Counted from the stretch's first letter, positions 1 through 5,805 are shown. The stretch is 6,995 nucleotides of DNA from Acidimicrobiia bacterium UBA6912 (GCA_002450985.1 DKBA01000253.1:1-6995), one strand, 5' to 3'. Made by a program: numbers and translations. Notes: a model not told the origin generated them from the sequence alone.

Positions 1-612
1 GAGAAGGCGCACCCCGACGTGTTCAACGTCCTGCTGCAGGTGCTGGATGACGGGCGCATCACCGACAGCCAGGGCCGGACGGTGGATTTCAAGAATACCG
101 TCATCATCATGACCTCGAACCTCGGCACGGCCGAGCTGCGCAAGAAGTCGCTCGGTTTCGTCCCCGAGAGCGCAGAGCTCTCGTACATGCAGATCAAGGA
201 CAAGGTCATGGAGGCGCTCAAGGGGCACTTCCGGGTCGAGTTCCTGAACCGCATCGACGAGGTCATCGTCTTCCACGAGCTGACGATGGACGAGGTCAAG
301 GAGATCGTCGACCTGCTGCTGCGCCGGGTGCGGAACCAGCTCGAGTCGCAAGCGCTCGACATGGTGCTCACGGAGAAGGCGAAGGAGCTGCTCGCCACCA
401 AGGGCTACGACCCCCAGCTCGGGGCGCGGCCGTTGCGGCGGGCGATCCAGCGTCTGCTCGAGGACCCGCTGTCGGAGAAGGTGCTCCACAAGGACTTCGT
501 TGCCGGCTCCACCGTGCTCGTCGACGTGGATCCGGAGGAGGTCGACCGGCTGTCGTTCAACGCCGTCGAGACCCCCGACCAGCCCCCCGTGGAGATGGCC
601 GACCAGGGCTAG
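1..612 (+). CDS. clpC: ATP-dependent Clp protease ATP-binding subunit ClpC, C-terminal part (5' end outside window)
   Basis: The frame is open from base 1 and ends at TAG 610-612, giving the last 203 residues of an Hsp100/AAA+ unfoldase. ClpC hexamers unfold proteins in the cytosol and feed them to the ClpP peptidase. The visible part begins just after the second Walker B (EKAHPDVFN) and contains sensor 1 (MTSN, visible residues 37-40), the arginine-finger segment FLNRID (81-86), and the small D2 domain with the sensor 2 motif GARPLRR (141-147). The tail after about residue 175 is acidic, with PDQPPVEMADQG at the end, and is not a conserved domain. ClpB and ClpE share this fold; ClpC is preferred because of the sequence style and because radA and disA lie nearby, as in the Gram-positive clpC-radA-disA cluster. 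The N-domain and first AAA domain that would settle this are outside the window. A perfect 12-bp inverted repeat starts four bases after the stop. Confidence 0.93.
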   Translation, partial: EKAHPDVFNVLLQVLDDGRITDSQGRTVDFKNTVIIMTSNLGTAELRKKSLGFVPESAELSYMQIKDKVMEALKGHFRVEFLNRIDEVIVFHELTMDEVKEIVDLLLRRVRNQLESQALDMVLTEKAKELLATKGYDPQLGARPLRRAIQRLLEDPLSEKVLHKDFVAGSTVLVDVDPEEVDRLSFNAVETPDQPPVEMADQG

Positions 613-615
613 GGG

Positions 616-652
616 TTCGCTCGAAGCAGGCTTCGAGCGAACTGCGCCTTGC
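616..652. repeat. Palindromic direct repeat, copy 1
   Basis: The first 26 bases (616-641) form a perfect inverted repeat with 12-bp arms (TTCGCTCGAAGC / GCTTCGAGCGAA) around a 2-base centre; the remainder is a shared tail starting CTGCGCCT. The 37-bp unit recurs at 789-825 with three differences, all transitions (628/801, 641/814, 650/823). The copies are 173 bp apart in the same orientation. The form resembles a repetitive extragenic palindrome; genome-wide copy number cannot be seen here. Confidence 0.85.
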
Positions 653-683
653 ACCTTCGGTGCTCGGCTTCGTCCTGCACGTT

Positions 684-699
684 GCGGCCTCTCGGCCGC
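684..699. other. Inverted repeat / hairpin
   Basis: GCGGCC (684-689) and GGCCGC (694-699) pair around the loop TCTC. A smaller hairpin, GCACC-TTC-GGTGC, lies just upstream at 651-663. Both sit between the first 37-bp repeat and the larger hairpin at 710-739. No T-run follows. Confidence 0.6.
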
Positions 700-709
700 G
701 CTCTCTGTT

Positions 710-739
710 CAGCTCGGGTCGGCGGAGCCGCCCGAGCTG
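710..739. other. Long inverted repeat / hairpin
   Basis: CAGCTCGGG (710-718) pairs with CCCGAGCTG (731-739), and inside it CGGC (720-723) pairs with GCCG (727-730) around GGA. The result is a 13-bp stem with one bulged T at 719. A second stem follows directly: ACGAGGGG (742-749) with CCCCTCGT (765-772). Confidence 0.7.
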
Positions 740-788
740 GGACGAGGGGGGTCGCGGAGCATCGCCCCTCGTGCTCCCCCCTCTGGGT

Positions 789-825
789 TTCGCTCGAAGC
801 GGGCTTCGAGCGAGCTGCGCCTCGC
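789..825. repeat. Palindromic direct repeat, copy 2
   Basis: Second copy of the 37-bp unit at 616-652. Its palindrome (789-814) has 11 Watson-Crick pairs, with an outer T facing G that could still pair as U-G in RNA when read on the plus strand. The core GCTCGAAGC-GG-GCTTCGAGC is unchanged, so the copies differ only at the centre, the outer pair and the tail. Confidence 0.83.
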
Positions 826-873
826 GTTCGAATCCACGGAGCCTCGTGCTCCCCGCCCGGTGGCGTGATCTGA

Positions 874-978
874 ATGGCTCCCCCATCGGGGGAGTTGGCG
901 GGCCCGAAGGGCCCGCCTGAGCCGTGTTCGATGGCTCCCCCTTCGGGGGAGCTGGCGGGCCCGCTGGGCCCGCCTGAG
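874..978. repeat. Two tandem 48-bp units, each with two hairpins
   Basis: Unit 1 is 874-921 and unit 2 is 931-978 (period 57). Each begins ATGGCTCCCCC and ends GCCTGAG. Each contains a 7-bp stem, CTCCCCC/GGGGGAG (878-894 and 935-951), followed two bases later by a 9-bp stem, GGCGGGCCC/GGGCCCGCC (897-917 and 954-974). All four loops are three bases long. The loops differ between copies (ATC versus TTC, GAA versus GCT) while all stem bases are identical, which suggests the fold is what is kept. There are only two copies with no spacers, so this is not a CRISPR array. Confidence 0.88.
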
Positions 979-1016
979 GGGGCTCCTTCGACGCAACCGT
1001 CCCTCACCGAACCCTT

Positions 1017-1033
1017 CGCCGCTGCGTGCGGCG
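1017..1033 (-). terminator. Possible 3'-end hairpin of the hydrolase gene
   Basis: CGCCGC (1017-1022) pairs with GCGGCG (1028-1033) around a 5-base loop. On the minus strand it starts about nine bases after the stop codon of the hydrolase gene (1043-1045). There is no T-run after it, so a terminator role is only inferred from position. Confidence 0.3.
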
Positions 1034-1042
1034 TCGCCGCCG

Positions 1043-2098
1043 TCAGGCAGCGCCGAGCGTGACGCTGGTTCCGACTGCGTTGGGGATGAACGCGTCGGGG
1101 AGCACGGCGGCGAGCCGGTGCTGGGCGCGCCAGCCCGTGCAGTGCGCCGGGACGACGACGTCGGGGGCGAGCTCGGCGAACGCAGCCATGGTCGGCTCGA
1201 TGATGGGCTCGAAGCCGGGACCGGTGAGGTGGAGCCCCCCGACGATGGCGGCGAGCCGGCCCGCGCGTGTCAGCCGGAGCGCATGGCGGCAGATGTTCAC
1301 CGCCCCGGCGTGGCCGCATCCCGTGAGCACCACCAGGCCGCGGCCGCGGACGTGCACGACGAGCGCCTGGTCGTCGATGATGAGTGGGTCGGGCTCCCAG
1401 CCGTCGGAGAACCACGCCTCGTGGAAGCGCATGCCGGTCTCGAATTCCGTCGTGCGGTCGACCTCCCCGGTCATGAGGACGCTCCCGTCCAATAGCAGCG
1501 ACGGCTGTCGGCGCTCGATGACCTCGAAGCCTTCGGACTCGAGACTGTGACGGCTGAGCGCCGGCAGCTCCCACTCCGGCAGCCCGGGGAAGACGGCGCG
1601 CCGCCGTGTCCACACGAGGGGATGGAGGATGAGCGGCAGGCCACCCGACCGCAGCCGGGCCAGCCCGGGGAAGCCGCCGGCGTGGTCGAAGTGACCGTGG
1701 CTCAACACGACCGCCTCGATGTCTCCGGCGTCGAGGCCGAGGCGCCCGATGTTGTCGGCCAGCCCGTTCGGCGACACGCCGGTATCGAAGAGCAGCGTAT
1801 GGGTGGTGTTGCCGCGTTTCGTGGTGACCAATGCTGAGAACCCGTGTTCCGCCACCATCCCGGGCACCGTCTCGCCCTGGGCGAACTGGGGGGCCGCGAC
1901 GCGCGGTGTCCGGCCCATCGCCGTCCGCTTGGCCGGACCCATGTCGACCATGAGCCCGTCGTAGCTGTTGTCGACGAGGGTCGTGATCGTCACCTGGTCG
2001 ACGGGTTCGAGGTCGATCGGATCGACGGCGGCGCCTGCGACGGGCCGCGGGAGCGTCGTCAGCGCCGCATCGCGACTGATGAGCGTGTCGTCACACAT
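1043..2098 (-). CDS. MBL-fold metallo-hydrolase, COG1237 type (7,8-dihydropterin-6-methyl-4-(ribofuranosyl)aminobenzene 5'-phosphate synthase-like)
   Basis: The product is a 351-residue soluble protein of the metallo-beta-lactamase superfamily, with no signal peptide or membrane segment. Counted from the chosen start, the metal-binding motif HGHFDH is at 134-139, followed by TGEVDRTTEFE (210-220), LTGCGHAGAVNI (258-269), GGLHL (287-291) and PAHCTG (317-322). The GCGHAG and GGLHL blocks are typical of COG1237, whose archaeal members are linked to methanopterin synthesis; most bacterial members have no proven substrate, so I assign none. An in-frame ATG 20 codons upstream (2156-2158) would give 371 residues, but its extra residues are rich in Arg, Pro and Cys and look non-conserved, and a strong hairpin (2159-2175) would abut that start. 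Neither start has a good Shine-Dalgarno site. The gene follows the zinc-ribbon membrane protein on the same strand and converges on clpC. Confidence 0.88.
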   Translation of the reverse strand: MCDDTLISRDAALTTLPRPVAGAAVDPIDLEPVDQVTITTLVDNSYDGLMVDMGPAKRTAMGRTPRVAAPQFAQGETVPGMVAEHGFSALVTTKRGNTTHTLLFDTGVSPNGLADNIGRLGLDAGDIEAVVLSHGHFDHAGGFPGLARLRSGGLPLILHPLVWTRRRAVFPGLPEWELPALSRHSLESEGFEVIERRQPSLLLDGSVLMTGEVDRTTEFETGMRFHEAWFSDGWEPDPLIIDDQALVVHVRGRGLVVLTGCGHAGAVNICRHALRLTRAGRLAAIVGGLHLTGPGFEPIIEPTMAAFAELAPDVVVPAHCTGWRAQHRLAAVLPDAFIPNAVGTSVTLGAA

Positions 2099-2158
2099 CG
2101 GCGGATCATCGCACGGACGTCGCCGGTGCGGAAGGGAGCACGTGTTCCCGGTGGGCAT

Positions 2159-2175
2159 GGGCCGAGATTCGGCCC
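2159..2175 (-). terminator. Hairpin directly after the zinc-ribbon/discoidin gene
   Basis: GGGCCGA (2159-2165) pairs with TCGGCCC (2169-2175) around three bases, a perfect 7-bp stem. On the minus strand it begins two bases after the TAG stop (2178-2180) and ends one base before the upstream ATG candidate of the hydrolase gene. It could end or attenuate transcription, or block translation from that ATG. It has no T-run, so the role is inferred. Confidence 0.45.
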
Positions 2176-2177
2176 TG

Positions 2178-3035
2178 CTAGCGGCTGACGGTGCCGAAGA
2201 AGCGCACTTCGGCGAGGGCGAGCTCGATGAAGCTCGGCTGATCGCCGACGGGCTCGCCGGGATAGGTGTCGAGGACGGTGAGCGTGAGCCGCCGCGTCTC
2301 CAGCGTCTTGAGCGGGACCCGGAACGGCTCGTTGCTGTCCGGCATCGTGTAGGGGAGCTCGATGGCGAGGTCGTCGACGGTCACCTGGAAGTCCTTGATG
2401 CGGAAGTTCCGACGGAAAGGCCCGTCCTCGGTGATGTTCTGCAGCTCCATCTCGCCGATCGCCACCGGCTGGGCGAACGTGAACGTCAGCGTCGCCCCGA
2501 CACCGCGCTGGGAGTCGTCGTTCCAGTACGTGGTGGGGTCGCCGTCGATGAGTTGGTCGGCCTCGAAGCTGGGGAGCGATGAGCTGGCCTCGACCGACGC
2601 CGCCTGGAGCTCGGTCTGGATGACGGTGGGCACGGTGGACGAGGTCGCCAGCGTCGTGGTGGGGGCGGCGGTGGTGTCCTCCCCGCCTCCGCGGAAGATG
2701 TTCAGGAAGAGGGCGAACAGCGCAACGATCATCACCACGCCGAAGAGGATGCCGAGCGCCCGCCCTCCTGGGGTGGACCGAATCATCGGCGGGGGCGCCA
2801 CCGGCAGCGGGCTCTGCGACAGGCGGGCGCCGCATTCCTCGCAGTGCCGGTTGTGGGCCGGGTTGAGGACGCCGCACGAGGGGCACCTCACCGTCGGTGT
2901 CGCCTCCTGGAGCACCGGGGCGGCGGGCTCGAGCGGTACCAGCTCGCCGCCCGGCTCGGCGTCGGTCGGATACTCCTCGAGCTCGAACGGCTCGAACAGG
3001 TCCTCGAATCCTCCTTGGTTTCTGTCGTTCGGCAC
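2178..3035 (-). CDS. Membrane protein with N-terminal zinc ribbon and extracytoplasmic discoidin-like (NADase-type glycan-binding) domain
   Basis: This 285-residue protein starts at GTG (3033-3035), with AGGGA nine bases upstream as a fair ribosome site. In order it has an acidic tail (1-48), a zinc ribbon with Cys51, Cys54, Cys65 and Cys68 (CPSC and CEEC pairs), a Pro-rich stretch (76-89), one membrane segment (about 94-114, LGILFGVVMIVALFALFLNIF), a Thr/Ala/Ser-rich linker (120-140), and a beta-rich domain (143-282). In that last domain, ADQLIDGDPTTYWNDD is the hallmark opening of discoidin/F5-8 type C folds. Arg91 and Arg93 before the membrane segment suggest the zinc ribbon is in the cytoplasm and the discoidin domain outside. 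Similar architectures are common hypothetical proteins in Actinomycetota. The ligand is unknown; a sugar or cell-wall ligand is a guess from the fold. It may be co-transcribed with the hydrolase downstream. Confidence 0.85.
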   Translation of the reverse strand: MPNDRNQGGFEDLFEPFELEEYPTDAEPGGELVPLEPAAPVLQEATPTVRCPSCGVLNPAHNRHCEECGARLSQSPLPVAPPPMIRSTPGGRALGILFGVVMIVALFALFLNIFRGGGEDTTAAPTTTLATSSTVPTVIQTELQAASVEASSSLPSFEADQLIDGDPTTYWNDDSQRGVGATLTFTFAQPVAIGEMELQNITEDGPFRRNFRIKDFQVTVDDLAIELPYTMPDSNEPFRVPLKTLETRRLTLTVLDTYPGEPVGDQPSFIELALAEVRFFGTVSR

Positions 3036-3068
3036 GCGGTTCGGTCCCTGTCTCCAGTGACGTGGGGC

Positions 3069-3086
3069 TCCGGGTCCCAGCCCGGA
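3069..3086. promoter_or_regulatory. Inverted repeat in the divergent intergenic region
   Basis: TCCGGG (3069-3074) and CCCGGA (3081-3086) form a 6-bp inverted repeat around TCCCAG. It lies between the GTG start of the zinc-ribbon protein (3035, minus) and the possible small plus-strand gene (3107). It could be an operator or a leader hairpin, but a repeat this short may be chance in GC-rich DNA. Confidence 0.25.
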
Positions 3087-3093
3087 CCATGGC

Positions 3094-3099
3094 TATTGT
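3094..3099 (+). promoter_or_regulatory. Possible -10 element for a leaderless small gene
   Basis: TATTGT fits the actinomycete TAnnnT pattern and ends seven bases before the ATG at 3107, the spacing expected for a leaderless transcript. No convincing -35 sits 17 bases upstream (CGGGTC), so support is weak. Confidence 0.3.
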
Positions 3100-3106
3100 G
3101 CCACGG

Positions 3107-3235
3107 ATGCATGTGATTGCGGCGGTACGTGAGGCAGAGCGGTGGACGGGAGGGGACATCGTCGGCGGCATCGTGCTGCTCGTCGTCACGATCGCAGCCG
3201 TCGCATGGGCCGTTCGGCGCTATCTCCGAACCTGA
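3107..3235 (+). CDS. Possible small single-pass membrane protein (42 aa)
   Basis: A short frame from ATG 3107 to TGA 3233-3235 encodes 42 residues. The first 14 are polar and could form an amphipathic helix (MHVIAAVREAERWT); residues 18-36 form one hydrophobic segment (IVGGIVLLVVTIAAVAWAV); and the tail RRYLRT is basic, which would place the C-terminus in the cytoplasm. An ATG six codons upstream (3089) would add MAIVPR. There is no Shine-Dalgarno site, but a TATTGT box is placed for leaderless expression. It lies divergent from the zinc-ribbon protein and 69 bases before radA in the same direction. I recognise no family. The ordered charge and hydrophobic pattern favours a real gene, but a frame this short can occur by chance. 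Confidence 0.45.
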   Translation: MHVIAAVREAERWTGGDIVGGIVLLVVTIAAVAWAVRRYLRT

Positions 3236-3304
3236 ACCGCACCCCCGAAGAACTGTCACACCCCGGTCGTACGGTGGCGTCAACGCCGTCTTCAGAGGTG
3301 ACAC

Positions 3305-4609
3305 ATGGGACATCGCTGCCGCACGTGCGGCTACACGACCGCCAAGTGGATGGGCTTCTGCCCCCAGTGCAGGACGCCGGGGGCGCTCGCCGAGGTGAGG
3401 CCGGGCAACGGATCGGTGCGGGCGATCCCGATTCGTGACGCTGCCGCGGCAGGGGCCGCCTCACGGTGCACGCTGGGTGTCGGGGAGGTCGATCGTGTCC
3501 TCGGCGGTGGCCTCGTCGACGGCAGCGTCACCCTCGTGGGCGGCGAGCCCGGTGTGGGCAAGTCGACGCTCCTCCTCCAACTCGCAGCCGCGAGAGCGGC
3601 CGACGATCACGTGCTCTATGTATCGGGCGAGGAGAGCGCCCGCCAGGTCGCCCTCCGCGCCTCGCGGATCGGCGCCGACCCCGAACGTCTGCTGGTGCTC
3701 GCCGAAACCGACGTGGACCTCGTGGCCGCCGCCGCCGAGGCACTGCGGCCGGCACTCGTGGTCGTCGACTCGATCCAGACCGCGCGGTGCGGCGATGCGG
3801 ACGGCGCCCCCGGAGGTGTCACCCAGGTCCGTGAGGCGGGGGCGCGGCTGTCGGCGCTCGCCCGGCGGACCGGGGTCCCGGTGATCCTCGTCGGGCATGT
3901 CACGAAGGACGGTGTGCTCGCCGGGCCGCGGGTGCTCGAGCACATGGTCGATGCCGTGCTCTACCTCGAAGGGGATCCGGAACGCGGGCTGCGGTACCTG
4001 CGCAGCATCAAGAACCGGCACGGTGCCGTCGACCAGGTCGGGGTGTTCGAGATGACCGACGGGGGCATGGTCGAGGTGGCCGATCCCACCGGCCTGTTCG
4101 TCGACGGATGGGCGGGGAGCGTGCCGGGCACGGTGGTGTTCCCGGCGCTCTACGGCCGGCGATCGCTGCTCGTGGAGGTTCAGGCGCTGGTGGCGCCCAC
4201 CGCGACTCCGCAGCCGCGGCGCAGCGTCAAGGGCGTTGAAGCGGCGCGGGTCCACCAGATCCTGGCCGTGCTCGAGCGTCACGCCGGCGTTCCGTGCGCC
4301 GATCGCGACGTCTACGTGAACGTCGTCGGAGGGCTGACCCTCCGGGACCCGGCGGCCGACCTCGCCGTGGCGCTCGCCGTGGCCTCCTCGCGGCATGAGA
4401 TTCCGCTCGGGTCGCTTGCGGCGTGGGGGGAGATCGGTCTGGCGGGTGAGGTGCGCGTTGCCTCGCACGCCGCTCGGAGAGGTGCCGAGGCGAGCCGTTT
4501 CGGCATCGAGCGCACCGTCAGCGGTCAGACGACCGACCGTCTGGCGACGGCCGTTGTCGCCGCAGGCATCGTCGGTGGGGGCAAAGTGCGGCTCGCCGCA
4601 GGGGCGTGA
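3305..4609 (+). CDS. radA: DNA repair protein RadA (Sms), branch-migration ATPase
   Basis: The 434-residue product is bacterial RadA, a RecA-like hexameric motor that drives branch migration of recombination intermediates. A C4 zinc finger (Cys5, Cys8, Cys19, Cys22) opens the protein. The ATPase core follows, with Walker A GEPGVGKST (80-88), VSGEES (106-111) and Walker B LVVVDSIQT (151-159). The RadA-specific motif at 236-240 reads KNRHG, where most family members have KNRFG. The C-terminal Lon-like domain (about 255-434) contains DVYVNVVGGLTLRDPAADLAVALAV and is non-proteolytic in this family. Length is slightly below the usual 450 or so. The start is well supported: AGAGGTGA (3294-3301) sits just upstream and the zinc finger begins at residue 5. 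disA starts 78 bases downstream on the same strand. In mycobacteria RadA is reported to bind DisA and lower its cyclase activity, which fits the pairing here. Confidence 0.96.
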   Translation: MGHRCRTCGYTTAKWMGFCPQCRTPGALAEVRPGNGSVRAIPIRDAAAAGAASRCTLGVGEVDRVLGGGLVDGSVTLVGGEPGVGKSTLLLQLAAARAADDHVLYVSGEESARQVALRASRIGADPERLLVLAETDVDLVAAAAEALRPALVVVDSIQTARCGDADGAPGGVTQVREAGARLSALARRTGVPVILVGHVTKDGVLAGPRVLEHMVDAVLYLEGDPERGLRYLRSIKNRHGAVDQVGVFEMTDGGMVEVADPTGLFVDGWAGSVPGTVVFPALYGRRSLLVEVQALVAPTATPQPRRSVKGVEAARVHQILAVLERHAGVPCADRDVYVNVVGGLTLRDPAADLAVALAVASSRHEIPLGSLAAWGEIGLAGEVRVASHAARRGAEASRFGIERTVSGQTTDRLATAVVAAGIVGGGKVRLAAGA

Positions 4610-4672
4610 GTGCGCGGCGCTCGCACCGTGCCTCGGGGAGCGGGCGTTCCGCGCAATCGCTGCCCGTTGCGG

Positions 4673-4678
4673 TAGCCT
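4673..4678 (+). promoter_or_regulatory. Possible -10 element for leaderless disA
   Basis: TAGCCT matches TAnnnT and ends nine bases before the disA ATG, which has no Shine-Dalgarno site. No clear -35 is visible. disA may simply be read from a radA transcript across the 78-base gap. Confidence 0.25.
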
Positions 4679-4687
4679 GCGGCTGCG

Positions 4688-5749
4688 ATGACGCCAGCCC
4701 AGGCCGTGGACCCACTGGAGATCCTCCGCCGCTTTGCCCCAGGGACCCCTCTGCGCAACGCGGTCGAGCTCATTCTCCGCCAGCGCACCGGTGCCCTCAT
4801 CCTCCTCGCACCGGAGGACCGGCTCGATGACGTGTGCAGCGGCGGGTTCCGGTTGCAGGACGCCAGGTTCAGCGCACAGCGGATCGCCGAGCTGGCGAAG
4901 ATGGATGCCGGGATCGTGATCAGCCGTGATGCATCGGAGATCCTGCGCGCCAACGTCCAGTTCATCCCGCGGTCGTCGCTGCCGACCTCGGAGACGGGGA
5001 CCCGCTTCCGCACCGCCGAACGGCTCGCCCGTCAGACCGGTGCGCCGGTGCTCGCCGTGAGTGAGGAGGGCCGGGCAGTCGCCGTCGTGTTCGCCGGCGA
5101 TGCCCGGTACGAGCTGCGGAGCCCCGCCACCCTTCATGCGGAAGGCAACCAGAACCTGCTGTCGCTCGAACGGCTCCGCCGTCGCCTGCAGGACGCCGAG
5201 GACCGACTCACCCGGCTCGAGGTGGACGATGTGGTGACCGTGCGTGACGTGGTGCTGCTCCTCCAGCGCGCTGCGCTGGTGAGTCGGCTCGGCGGCCAGG
5301 TGGAGCGGATCGTGATCGAGCTGGGTGGCGCCGGACATCTGATCTCGGTACAGGCGGCCGACCTCCTCGACGGGGTCGAGGAGCTCGCCCAGCTGGTGTT
5401 CGTCGACTACGCCAGGCGACACAGGGATCAGTCGGTGTTCGCCCGCCTCGATCAGGTGCCGATGAGCGAGCTGCACGACACCCAGACGGTCAGCGATGCC
5501 GTTGGCTTCGGTTCGATCGACGCCGCGGCACGGCCCCGCGGCGCCCGAGCGCTCGCACGCGTCCCTGGACTCCCCGAGCCGGTGAAGGAGGCGCTGACCG
5601 CCCACTTCAAGACCTTCCCCCGGCTCCTCAAGGCCACCGTGACCGATCTCGCCGAGGTCGAGGGCGTGGGAAGGACGCGGGCTCAGCACCTGCGCAGCTA
5701 CCTCGACCGGCTCCAACAGCACGGAACGCCCTTCGCGATCGCCGACTGA
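4688..5749 (+). CDS. disA: DNA integrity scanning protein DisA (diadenylate cyclase), with altered active-site motifs
   Basis: The 353-residue protein has the full DisA layout: an N-terminal DAC domain (about 1-140), a helical linker (about 150-285), and a C-terminal helix-hairpin-helix DNA-binding domain (about 286-350, with VPGLPEPVKEAL and VEGVGRTRAQHL). DisA is an octamer that scans DNA and makes c-di-AMP from two ATP. Family hallmarks are present (ELAKMD, ANVQFIP, TSETGTR, RTAER), but both signature catalytic motifs differ. The DGA motif reads D73-A74-G75 and the RHR motif reads R106-F107-R108. The Asp and both Arg are kept, while the Gly-Ala order is swapped and the His is lost. Cyclase activity may be changed or lost; DNA scanning looks intact. 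The start codon agrees with the family N-terminus. It sits downstream of radA as in many Gram-positives, and the carD promoter overlaps its stop codon. Confidence 0.94.
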   Translation: MTPAQAVDPLEILRRFAPGTPLRNAVELILRQRTGALILLAPEDRLDDVCSGGFRLQDARFSAQRIAELAKMDAGIVISRDASEILRANVQFIPRSSLPTSETGTRFRTAERLARQTGAPVLAVSEEGRAVAVVFAGDARYELRSPATLHAEGNQNLLSLERLRRRLQDAEDRLTRLEVDDVVTVRDVVLLLQRAALVSRLGGQVERIVIELGGAGHLISVQAADLLDGVEELAQLVFVDYARRHRDQSVFARLDQVPMSELHDTQTVSDAVGFGSIDAAARPRGARALARVPGLPEPVKEALTAHFKTFPRLLKATVTDLAEVEGVGRTRAQHLRSYLDRLQQHGTPFAIAD

Positions 5750-5774
5750 CCCGGCGCAGCGAGTCGCCTACAAT
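5746..5774 (+). promoter_or_regulatory. Promoter of carD
   Basis: CTGACC (5746-5751) resembles a -35 (four of six to TTGACA), and TACAAT (5769-5774) is a near-perfect -10, with 17 bases between them. Transcription would start near 5781 and give a leader of about 25 bases before the carD GTG at 5806. GGGTGA (5797-5802) is a plausible ribosome site. The -35 overlaps the disA stop codon (5747-5749). This is the best promoter in the window. Confidence 0.65.
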
Positions 5775-5805
5775 GCGGTTTCCTTTCACATCCCCCGGGT
5801 GATCA

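Larger units (their letters stand above)
613..1042. other. Gene-free gap between convergent genes, packed with hairpins
   Basis: This 430-bp gap lies between the stop of clpC and the stop of the minus-strand hydrolase gene. Open frames cross it on both strands, but they are dominated by palindromes and have no recognisable domain, so I do not call a gene. Inverted repeats found by eye lie at 616-641, 651-663, 684-699, 710-739, 742-772, 789-814, 838-852, 878-894, 897-917, 935-951, 954-974 and 1017-1033, and most have loops of 2-5 bases. None is followed by a run of T on either strand, so none is a classic intrinsic terminator. Transcripts from both flanking genes would run into the array. Confidence 0.85.

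Noticed and set aside
874..978. CRISPR-like repeats
   Set aside because: There are only two copies, separated by nine bases, with internal hairpins and no unique spacers or cas genes.
613..1042. tRNA or other known RNA gene in the clpC-hydrolase gap
   Set aside because: No cloverleaf, anticodon arm or T-loop arrangement was found; the stems are simple independent hairpins.
609..1613. A 334-codon minus-strand frame covering the hairpin array and the 3' half of the hydrolase
   Set aside because: It overlaps the hydrolase in another frame, its product is low-complexity and Arg/Pro-rich, and its repeats of GGPFGPA type are just translated palindromes.
2059..3189. A 376-codon minus-strand frame and several plus-strand frames over 1026-3116
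   Set aside because: They are shadows of the hydrolase and zinc-ribbon genes, with skewed composition and no motifs.
3253..3275. Promoter for radA from CTGTCA and TACGGT
   Set aside because: The spacing is only 11 bases, too short for a sigma-70-type promoter, and no better -35 is visible.
4610..4626. Hairpin right after the radA stop as a terminator
   Set aside because: The stem is only 5 bp with a 7-base loop and no T-run, and disA follows closely on the same strand.
3461..5722. A 753-codon open frame on the minus strand
   Set aside because: It is antisense to radA and disA, both of which have clear family motifs. Long antisense frames are normal in GC-rich DNA, and its product (rich in His, Arg, Gly and Pro) has no domain.
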